DNA of 7,542 bases from an uncultured Chloroflexota bacterium (GTDB lineage: Bacteria > Chloroflexota > Dehalococcoidia > CAUJGQ01). Below the pieces are notes generated by a model. The model ran no database searches and had not been told where the DNA came from. It saw nothing but the letters and a program-made list of their open reading frames with translations. Positions 1 to 6,119 of the stretch are shown here, one piece after another. The translations under genes were made by a program, and so were the position numbers. Positions within the stretch are counted from its first letter, which is position 1. Every line of letters starts with the position of its first letter. Location: positions 1-7,542 of the forward strand of contig CALFMN010000111.1 of NCBI GenBank assembly GCA_937879875.1. The letters run 5' to 3'.

Positions 1-10
1 GGGGCCGCGC

Positions 11-1267
11 CTACTCGTAGCGCAGCGCCTCGATCGGGCGCAGGCTGGAGGCTCGATACGCCGGGTAGACGCCGAACACCAGGCCGATGCAGACCGAAAC
101 CCCCGCCGCTAGCAGGATCGAGCCCAGCGAGACCAGTGTCTGGATCGTCTGGCCGTTCAGCTTCTGCCCGTCGATCAGGCGCGAGGCACCGATGCCGATC
201 GCGATGCCCAGCACCCCGCCGAGGATGCTGACCACCAGCGATTCGACGAGAAACTGCGAAAGGATGTCCAGCCGTTTGGCACCGATCGCCTTGCGGATGC
301 CGATCTCGCGCGTACGCTCGGTGACGGAGACGATCATGATGTTCATGATGCCGATACCGCCGACGACGAGCGAGATGCCGGCGATCGCGCCCAGCAGGAT
401 CGTCAGCACCTGCGTCACGCCGGCTTGCGTGGCGATCTGATCATCCTGCGTCTGCACCACGAAGTCGGGGGACGAGACGCGGTGACGCGATAGCAGGAGC
501 TGCGTGATCTCATCTTTGGCCGCCGAGATGCTCTTCGCGTTCGCGGCCTGCACCACGATCTGGCTGACGTTGGCGCTGCCTTTGGGATTGCGCGGGTTGG
601 CAAGCTGGCGCTGCAACGTCGTGATCGGGATCAGGATCTGGTCATCGACGTTGCCCAGCGGCCCGCCGCCCTTGCTTTGCAAAACGCCGGCCACACGCAA
701 CTGCACCGGGCGACCGGCACGCACGCTGATACTCTGGCCGGTGGGGTCGGCGCTGCCGAACAGCGCCTGCGCCACGTTGGCGCCGAGCATCGCCACGGCC
801 GCGTGCGCCTCCAGATCGTCCTGCGTGAACCAGTCGCCGAGCGCGGCGGGGAAGTCGTGCACGTCCGCGTAGGCCGGCGTCACGCCGGTGATCTTGCTGG
901 CGACGTTTTGGCCCTGATAGACGGTCTGCGCGGTGAAGGGCAGATTCAGCTCGGGCGAGACTTCGGCCGCGTCCGGCACGTTGTTCGAGTCCGCGATGGC
1001 GGTGGCATCATCGATGGTCAGCGTGGGGGCGCTGCCGTTGCCCTGCGAAACGCCGCTTTGGTTCTGCGCTCCCGGCGTGATCGTGATCAGGTTCGAGCCG
1101 AGACTCTTGATATTGCTCGCGATCGCCGCCTGGGCGCCGCTGCCGATCGACATCAGCGCAATCACGGCGCCGACGCCGATCACGATGCCCAGCATCGTCA
1201 GGCACGAGCGCAGCTTATTCGCCAGCAACGCCTCCGCGGCGATGCGGATCGTTTCGACCAGGTCCAC
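11..1267 (-). CDS. MacB/FtsX-type ABC transporter permease
   Basis: Inner-membrane permease subunit of a MacB-type ABC transporter. This family moves peptides, lipids or drugs, or does mechanical work on periplasmic partners; the substrate here cannot be told. Of 418 residues, TM1 is about 22-42, followed by a large extracytoplasmic MacB-type domain (about 45-285), then TM2 (287-313), TM3 (340-360) and TM4 (380-402). TERTREIGIRKAIGA at 316-330 is the conserved cytoplasmic motif after TM2 that contacts the ATPase. There is no Walker A/B, so a separate ATPase is needed; it may lie beyond position 1 but is not visible. I chose the GTG at 1267: AGGAGG sits 7 nt upstream, and the first residue then leads into the usual N-terminus (DLVETIRIAAEALLANKLR). 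An ATG at 1336 would add 23 low-complexity residues and lies inside the upstream direct repeats. The stop is TAG at 13-11. Family assignment is sure; substrate unknown. Confidence 0.93.
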   Translation of the reverse strand: MDLVETIRIAAEALLANKLRSCLTMLGIVIGVGAVIALMSIGSGAQAAIASNIKSLGSNLITITPGAQNQSGVSQGNGSAPTLTIDDATAIADSNNVPDAAEVSPELNLPFTAQTVYQGQNVASKITGVTPAYADVHDFPAALGDWFTQDDLEAHAAVAMLGANVAQALFGSADPTGQSISVRAGRPVQLRVAGVLQSKGGGPLGNVDDQILIPITTLQRQLANPRNPKGSANVSQIVVQAANAKSISAAKDEITQLLLSRHRVSSPDFVVQTQDDQIATQAGVTQVLTILLGAIAGISLVVGGIGIMNIMIVSVTERTREIGIRKAIGAKRLDILSQFLVESLVVSILGGVLGIAIGIGASRLIDGQKLNGQTIQTLVSLGSILLAAGVSVCIGLVFGVYPAYRASSLRPIEALRYE

Positions 1268-1274
1268 GGCCCCG

Positions 1275-1280
1275 CCTCCT
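1275..1280 (-). promoter_or_regulatory. Shine-Dalgarno site fixing the permease GTG start
   Basis: A perfect AGGAGG on the minus strand, with a 7-nt spacer to the GTG at 1267. It decides against the longer reading from the ATG at 1336, which has no comparable site. Confidence 0.8.
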
Positions 1281-1309
1281 GCCGCCGCGCACCGGCACGG
1301 CGGCCCACG

Positions 1310-1333
1310 CCTGCTGCGAGCGTAGACAGCAGG
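1310..1333. repeat. 7-bp inverted repeat in the permease leader
   Basis: CCTGCTG (1310-1316) and CAGCAGG (1327-1333) pair across a 10-nt spacer, directly next to the 11-bp repeat array. It spans the proposed -10 region, so it could be a second operator or a leader hairpin. Function is not shown by the sequence. Confidence 0.4.
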
Positions 1334-1377
1334 CATGAGCCGGGCCTGAAGCGGTCCTGAGCGGAGGCTGAAGCGGG
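1334..1377 (-). promoter_or_regulatory. four 11-bp direct repeats, probable response-regulator box
   Basis: On the plus strand TGA recurs at 1336, 1347, 1358 and 1369, an exact 11-bp period. The units are CATGAGCCGGG, CCTGAAGCGGT, CCTGAGCGGAG and GCTGAAGCGGG, with rough consensus CCTGAaGCGGg. Read toward the gene the core is CGCTTCAGG. Tandem direct repeats at one helical turn are the hallmark of OmpR/PhoB-family response-regulator sites. The array ends 66 nt upstream of the permease GTG. A weak -10-like TACGCT lies at 1324-1319, about 9 nt after the last repeat, which suits PhoB-style activation without a good -35. The repeats are seen directly; the regulator class and the promoter are inferred. 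No response regulator gene is in the window. Confidence 0.6.
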
Positions 1378-1403
1378 GGTAAGGAAGCTCTCAGCGACTC
1401 GAT

Positions 1404-1457
1404 GACGCGCGGACCGGAGCACGGGCGTGCAGCCGGTGCGCTTTCGGTCCGCGCGTC
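1404..1457. repeat. 13-bp perfect inverted repeat with inner hairpin
   Basis: GACGCGCGGACCG (1404-1416) is exactly complementary to CGGTCCGCGCGTC (1445-1457) around a 28-nt loop. The loop holds a further GCAC/GTGC dyad (1419-1422 and 1427-1430). It lies between the SIMPL gene and the permease promoter region. The stem is very GC-rich but has no T-run on the minus strand, so an intrinsic terminator is not clear. It could slow polymerase, insulate the permease promoter from upstream transcription, or be a repeat-family member. Confidence 0.55.
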
Positions 1458-1463
1458 TTTGCC

Positions 1464-1482
1464 GCGGCCAGCGTTTGGCCGC
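1464..1482 (-). terminator. hairpin just after the SIMPL stop codon
   Basis: GCGGCCA (1464-1470) and TGGCCGC (1476-1482) form a 7-bp stem with a 5-nt loop, starting 3 nt beyond the SIMPL stop. On the transcribed strand the stem is followed by GGCAAAG rather than a U-tract, so this is at best an atypical or 3'-end-stabilising terminator. Placement is the main support. Confidence 0.4.
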
Positions 1483-1484
1483 TG

Positions 1485-2222
1485 TCACTGAATCGCGTAC
1501 GAAATCGTCACGGTCACGCGTACGTCGAGCGTGCCCGGCGCGACCGGGGTTGGCGCCGGCGCGGAGGGCGCGGCCAGCGCGGCCACCGGCGCGAATGCCC
1601 GCGGCGGCGGGGCGCTCTGCTCGGTGATCGCGATCGGCCGCCCCACGCTCACGCCCGTCGCCGCGGCGTACTGATCGGCCTTCGCCTTGGCGTCCTGCAC
1701 CGCGCGCTGCCGCGCCTGCTGCGCCAGCGCCGTGGTGTCGTCGATCGTGAAGCTGATGCCGCGCACGACCGTCGCATTGCCGCCGGCCGCAACGGCGTCG
1801 TCGATAATCTGGCCGACGCGGTCGAGCGCCCGCACTTTAATCTGCACCAAATTCTCGACCTGATAGCCGGTGAGTGTCTGGTGGCCGTTGCGGTTGTCGT
1901 ACTGCGGCTGGATCGAGAACTGCGCCGTCTGCACGTCGGCGTCCGCCACGCCGTCGGCCTTCGCCGCGGCGATGATCGCACCCGCAGCGCCGGCCGCCTG
2001 CGAACGGGCATCGGCCACGGTCGCGGCCTGCACGTCGGCGCCGATCTGCAAGATGGCGGTGTCCGGTGCGGCGCTGATCACGCCTTCACCCTGCACCGTG
2101 ATCGCCGGCGGCGGCGTGGTGTCCGCGCGCACCGCGCTGGAGCCGTTGCCCGCGAGGGCCGCCGCGCCGAGCGCCAGCGCCGCCACGCCGAGGGCCATAC
2201 CGTGCGTTCGCTGAAGCTTCAC
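1485..2222 (-). CDS. secreted SIMPL-domain (YggE/DUF541-like) protein
   Basis: Exported protein of the SIMPL family (YggE, BP26/OMP28), whose members assemble in the periplasm or cell surface and are linked to oxidative-stress tolerance; the biochemical role is poorly defined. From the GTG start it has 245 residues. A signal peptide spans about 1-33: basic KLQR, then a long Ala/Leu/Gly core, with likely cleavage at AVRA-D. The SIMPL core opens with ITVQGEGVISAAPDTAILQIG and includes SIQPQYDNRNG and GYQVENLVQIKV, both typical of the family. An Ala/Pro-rich linker precedes a final beta strand, DVRVTVTISYAIQ. I preferred GTG at 2222 over the in-frame ATG at 2240 because GGGAGAGG lies just before the GTG and the signal peptide then begins with its basic residues. 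The permease follows 217 nt downstream but has its own apparent control region, so co-transcription is uncertain. Confidence 0.9.
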   Translation of the reverse strand: MKLQRTHGMALGVAALALGAAALAGNGSSAVRADTTPPPAITVQGEGVISAAPDTAILQIGADVQAATVADARSQAAGAAGAIIAAAKADGVADADVQTAQFSIQPQYDNRNGHQTLTGYQVENLVQIKVRALDRVGQIIDDAVAAGGNATVVRGISFTIDDTTALAQQARQRAVQDAKAKADQYAAATGVSVGRPIAITEQSAPPPRAFAPVAALAAPSAPAPTPVAPGTLDVRVTVTISYAIQ

Positions 2223-2424
2223 CGTTTCCTCTCCCTTCATTTGCTCGCGGACAGGCGTCCACGAGCGTTGTGACGCGTGTACGATGCAGGACGCAGCCGG
2301 TCGGCTGCGCCCCGCCTCTCATCGAGCAAGAGACGGTGCCTGCGCGGCGGATCTTTCAGCACGATGCGCGGACGCACACTTTCGTCGGCCTGCGCCGCAC
2401 GCACATGGCCAGAGCAGGGGGTAG
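2223..2424. other. intergenic leader with two hairpins, hydrolase to SIMPL
   Basis: No credible gene. Two inverted repeats stand out. CGCAGCCG (2292-2299) and CGGCTGCG (2302-2309) form an 8-bp palindrome with a 2-nt centre. GCTCG/CGAGC (2243-2247, 2262-2266), extended inward by GGAC/GTCC (2249-2252, 2257-2260), form a second hairpin about 20 nt upstream of the SIMPL start codon. The first may end the hydrolase transcript or be an operator; the second would lie in the SIMPL 5' leader. I see no clear -35/-10 pair. Confidence 0.45.
2228..2235 (-). promoter_or_regulatory. ribosome binding site for the SIMPL GTG start
   Basis: GGGAGAGG on the minus strand lies 5 nt from the GTG at 2222. It sits inside the six codons that the alternative ATG (2240) would add, and that ATG has no purine-rich site before it. 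The site therefore favours the shorter protein. Confidence 0.65.
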
Positions 2425-3303
2425 TCAGCGCGGCCGGACGCCGATCTCAAAGCGCATCAGGTCTTCGCCGACCACCGCCGGCCGGCTGAAGTGCGGCGCC
2501 AGATCGGCCAGCACGTCGGCAGGCGTCCCGCCGCGCAGCAGCAGGTGGCTCAGCGCAAGCTGCTCTACCTCCGCCTGCGTTGCCACCTTTCCGACCTCCT
2601 CCGACGATGTGTGATACGCATCGATCGTGGCCCGCCGCGCGAGCGCGTCCGGGTCGGCGACGCCTGCGCGCAGCCGCGCGGCGCCGCGGCCCCAGTAGAC
2701 CTCATGCACGAGCAGATCGGCGCCCTGTGCGTGGCGGATCAGGTTCTCCGACGGCCGCGTGTCACCAGAGACGACGACCGCTGCACCGTCAGCATCCAGG
2801 CGGAAGCCGAACGCCTCGTCCACGGGCTCGTGGTTGACGCGGAAGGCGGAGAGGCGGTAGCCGCCGCCCTCGTGCTGCCAGCCTTCATCGATTTCAACCA
2901 CGTCGGGCACGAGCCACTCGCGCCGCAGCCGCTCGCCCTTGCTGCGCACGGCAATGTCATAGGAGAAGGCGGCGAGCAGGTGCTCCAGCATTTCCGCCGT
3001 GCCGGGCGGGCCGGCGATCGGCGGCGGCGCGTCCCACCAGCGCATGACCCAGCCGGCCCAGAGCAGATCCGGCAGGCCGGTCACATGGTCCGAGTGCAGA
3101 TGCGTGATCGCGATGCGGCGCAGCGGCGGCCGCACCTGGCCGCTGTAGCGCGGCGCGTAGTCAGCCTCCACCAGCCGCTGCGCCACGCCGCTGCCGCAGT
3201 CGATCAGCACCAGCTCGCCGCCGGCGTCGATCACCTGCGCAGGGCCGCGGCGGGCGGGGTCGGGAATCGGCGCACCCGTGCCAAGCAGCGTCAGCGTCAG
3301 CAT
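2425..3303 (-). CDS. MBL-fold metallo-hydrolase (RNase Z/arylsulfatase-like)
   Basis: A 292-residue cytoplasmic hydrolase of the metallo-beta-lactamase fold, in the RNase Z-like branch. It opens with the usual first strand, LTLLGTGAPIPDPARRGPAQ. The zinc motif HLHSDH is at 68-73 (H68, H70, D72, H73). Further likely ligands are H158 (NHEPV), D181 (SGDT) and H253 (LALSHLLL). HEVYW at 200-204 and HTSSEEVGKVA from 231 match conserved segments of this branch. It lacks an obvious tRNase Z exosite arm, so tRNA 3' processing is not the best guess; close relatives are often labelled only MBL-fold or AtsA-like. The substrate is unknown. The ATG at 3303 gives a full-length family N-terminus but has no strong Shine-Dalgarno. 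The gene stands alone: 415 nt, mostly repeat, separate it from the P450, and 202 nt from the SIMPL gene. Confidence 0.9.
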   Translation of the reverse strand: MLTLTLLGTGAPIPDPARRGPAQVIDAGGELVLIDCGSGVAQRLVEADYAPRYSGQVRPPLRRIAITHLHSDHVTGLPDLLWAGWVMRWWDAPPPIAGPPGTAEMLEHLLAAFSYDIAVRSKGERLRREWLVPDVVEIDEGWQHEGGGYRLSAFRVNHEPVDEAFGFRLDADGAAVVVSGDTRPSENLIRHAQGADLLVHEVYWGRGAARLRAGVADPDALARRATIDAYHTSSEEVGKVATQAEVEQLALSHLLLRGGTPADVLADLAPHFSRPAVVGEDLMRFEIGVRPR

Positions 3304-3357
3304 CGCCGCCAGCGTAGCGCGATCGAGGGAACAGGGAACAGCGTGAGGGAGGAGCGG

Positions 3358-3714
3358 GTGGCCCTCATAACCCCCTTCCCCTTCTCTCCCATATACAGAT
3401 GCTGGGAGATCTGCCGCTCACGACGAGCGTATGGGAGAGAAGGGGCGATCCGGTGTGGAGCGATCCGGGGAGGTGTGCGGTTACCCGGCGCCCCTATCCT
3501 ACCGTCGTGCGGCGCTGGCGTCCGGATCAAACGCAAAACGCCAGGCGTGCAGGGGCGCGTTGCACGCGCCCAACGGGGCTGCGCTAACCAGCCGCCCTGG
3601 CGCCATTCCTGCCAACGATCGCCCCCTTCTCTCCCATACAGGCTCCAATCCATTCGCGGCCTACGAACCTCGTGTGTATGGGAGAGAAGGGGGACAGGGG
3701 GTTATGAGGGCCAC
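3358..3714. repeat. 357-bp palindromic intergenic element with ~38-bp terminal inverted repeats
   Basis: The ends are inverted copies. GTGGCCCTCATAACCCCC (3358-3375) is matched exactly by 3697-3714, and the match continues inward, after a 2-3-nt difference, through a CCCCTTCTCTCCCATA block. That 16-mer occurs four times in alternating orientation: 3378-3393, 3430-3445 (inverted), 3623-3638 and 3677-3692 (inverted). The first two form a 16-bp stem whose 36-nt loop contains two small hairpins (3396-3413, 3415-3429). The last two form a 19-bp perfect stem (3622-3640 with 3675-3693) around 34 nt. The middle also holds a 7-bp hairpin at 3554-3570. There is no visible target-site duplication and no credible ORF. 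It starts 4 nt from the P450 stop and ends 54 nt from the hydrolase start. It resembles a MITE or a REP-pair (REPIN-like) element. Confidence 0.8.
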
Positions 3715-3718
3715 ACGT

Positions 3719-5047
<1,329 letters not shown>

Positions 5048-5067
5048 GGCTGGTGCTCCTCCTGAGT

Positions 5068-5093
5068 GGCCCGCGCCGTTCGCCGCGCGGGCC
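5068..5093 (-). other. intercistronic hairpin between tetR and P450
   Basis: GGCCCGCG (5068-5075) and CGCGGGCC (5086-5093) form an 8-bp all-GC stem with a 10-nt loop, ending 5 nt before the P450 Shine-Dalgarno (AGGAGG, 5063-5058). On the mRNA it could set the relative levels of the two genes by protecting or cutting the 3' part, or weakly attenuate. No T-run follows. Confidence 0.45.
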
Positions 5094-5102
5094 GCACGGT
5101 TG

Positions 5103-5750
5103 CTAGCGGCGGCGTGTCGCCGCCTCGAGAACGCCTACGGGCGCGGCGGCCGGCCGGAACGTGCCGTTCAGCAGCGCCTTCATCACGGCGATGTACGGCT
5201 GCGAATCGATGGCGGGGTCTAATGACTTCTGAATGACGAGGCCGTAATAAAACGAGAGCGCCATCGTCGCCACAGCATCGGGCGCAAGCTCCGGCGCGAT
5301 CTCGCCGCGCTGCTGCGCCGCGGCCACGACGGCTGCGAAGAGTTCGCGCAGGCCGGCGAAGCTGCGCCGGCCGATCGCGCCGATCTCGGGGTTGCGGCTT
5401 GCTTCGGCGATCAGCTCCAGATCGAGCGCACCCTTGTCGCCCTGTTCGATCTCGCCGCCCGGACCGAAGTACGCGGCGATGACTTCGTCGGCAAGGGCGG
5501 TGAAGTCCCTGTCTTGCGCCGCGGCGCCGATCAGATCCGCGTGGCGGCGCAGACTCTCGTCGCAGAGCGCGGCGATCAGCTCGACCTTGCTGGAGAAGTA
5601 CCGGTAGACAGCGCCGGGGCTGAGCTGCGCCTCGTCGCAGATGTCCTGCATCGTGGCCTGGTGAAAGCCTTTGCGCGCGAAGCAGGCGCTGGCAGCGTCC
5701 ACAATCTGCTGGCGGCGGGCGGCGAGATGTTCGGCAGTCACACGCGGCAC
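5103..5750 (-). CDS. TetR/AcrR-family transcriptional repressor
   Basis: One-component regulator, 215 residues, normal for the family. The N-terminal DNA-binding domain runs about 12-58: RRQQIVDAASACFARKGF, then the helix-turn-helix ATMQDICDEAQLSPGAVYRYF (32-52) and the SSKVELIAAL cap. The C-terminal all-helical ligand and dimer domain follows (LELIAEASRNPEIGAIGRRSF, later DAVATMALSFYYGLV), of a type common in repressors of lipid, xenobiotic or P450 genes. The start is GTG at 5750, with GGAG at 5760-5757 and a 6-nt spacer. It is the first gene of a two-gene unit with the P450. The likely inducer is the P450 substrate or a relative of it (inference). A promoter and a candidate operator lie just upstream, so it probably represses its own operon, and may affect the divergent amidase. 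Confidence 0.95.
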   Translation of the reverse strand: MPRVTAEHLAARRQQIVDAASACFARKGFHQATMQDICDEAQLSPGAVYRYFSSKVELIAALCDESLRRHADLIGAAAQDRDFTALADEVIAAYFGPGGEIEQGDKGALDLELIAEASRNPEIGAIGRRSFAGLRELFAAVVAAAQQRGEIAPELAPDAVATMALSFYYGLVIQKSLDPAIDSQPYIAVMKALLNGTFRPAAAPVGVLEAATRRR

Positions 5751-5780
5751 GGAACACTCCGAGTACAGGGTAAGGAAAGC

Positions 5781-5792
5781 GAATACTCATTC
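5781..5792 (-). promoter_or_regulatory. candidate TetR operator over the start site
   Basis: GAATGAGTATTC on the minus strand has GAAT/ATTC arms and lies directly after the -10 box, so it would cover the transcription start. It resembles one half of the long dyad (GAATGA...TCATTC type) known for FadR-like TetR repressors; the other half here (GCTTTC) is degenerate. The placement suits autorepression. Which protein binds is inferred. Confidence 0.45.
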
Positions 5793-5821
5793 TTTATTGC
5801 ATGCCTGGGGGAAGATGTCAA
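5793..5821 (-). promoter_or_regulatory. sigma-70-type promoter of the tetR-P450 operon
   Basis: On the minus strand a consensus -35 TTGACA (5821-5816) is followed by a 17-nt spacer and AATAAA (5798-5793), a 4/6 match to TATAAT. It stands in a short AT-rich patch in otherwise GC-rich DNA. The expected start near 5786 leaves a leader of about 35 nt to the GTG at 5750. Confidence 0.65.
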
Positions 5822-5827
5822 GCGTTC

Positions 5828-6050
5828 CGGGGCACCTAACCCTGCTTTGCCTGACGGCAAAGCTGTCCCTTCCCGAGCCGGGAAAGGGACTTCTGGAGCG
5901 CTCCATACTCTGTGCGACGGCGGCGGGGCCGCGGCGTCCTCGTGGGATGCGCGGAGGGATAGTCTCCGATCAGTGGGAGGTTCTCGAACCAACCCTTCCC
6001 GTTTCGGGAAGGGACAGACGCCGCTTGCGGCGTCAGGGTTAGGCGCCCCG
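5828..6050. repeat. 223-bp palindromic element with hairpin-bearing inverted ends
   Basis: The outer arms are CGGGGCACCTAACCCTG (5828-5844) and the complement of 6034-6050, matching at 16 of 17 positions. Next inward, each end has a hairpin: GCTTTGCC/GGCAAAGC (5844-5863, 4-nt loop) on the left and GACGCCGC/GCGGCGTC (6017-6034, 2-nt loop) on the right. Then TGTCCCTTCCCG (5864-5875) is matched exactly by 6005-6016. Each of these last blocks also folds locally: 5865-5890 with one bulged base, and 5993-6013 as a perfect 9-bp stem. The roughly 100-bp centre is GC-rich with no clear gene. No target-site duplication is visible. The element fills most of the divergent tetR/amidase region and begins 6 nt beyond the tetR -35 box. 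It is probably a MITE- or REP-like element related to the one at 3358-3714. Confidence 0.75.
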
Positions 6051-6070
6051 CACGGCTGCCAGCCACCGCC

Positions 6071-6076
6071 TATACT
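6071..6076 (+). promoter_or_regulatory. possible -10 box for the amidase gene
   Basis: TATACT matches the -10 consensus at 5 of 6 positions and lies 43 nt before the ATG, just outside the palindromic element. No -35 is recognisable at 16-18 nt upstream, so any promoter would be weak or activator-dependent. Confidence 0.35.
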
Positions 6077-6119
6077 GTTCCCTGACCCGCATTTCCTACT
6101 CCCCTGCACGAGGTCGGCC

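Noticed and set aside
677..1360. 227-codon plus-strand frame opposite the permease
   Set aside because: Arg/Asp/His-rich antisense product with no domain; the minus strand encodes a clear MacB-type permease.
2425..3303. Calling the MBL-fold protein RNase Z (rnz)
   Set aside because: The HLHSDH and later motifs fit the branch, but I see no tRNase Z exosite arm, so a specific tRNA-processing name is not supported.
3358..3445. Rho-independent terminator for the P450
   Set aside because: The stems are long but no T-run follows on the minus strand, and the arms recur as part of a larger inverted-repeat element.
3358..3714. CRISPR array
   Set aside because: The 16-mer copies alternate in orientation and spacing is irregular (36, 177 and 38 nt between them); a CRISPR array has direct repeats with even spacers.
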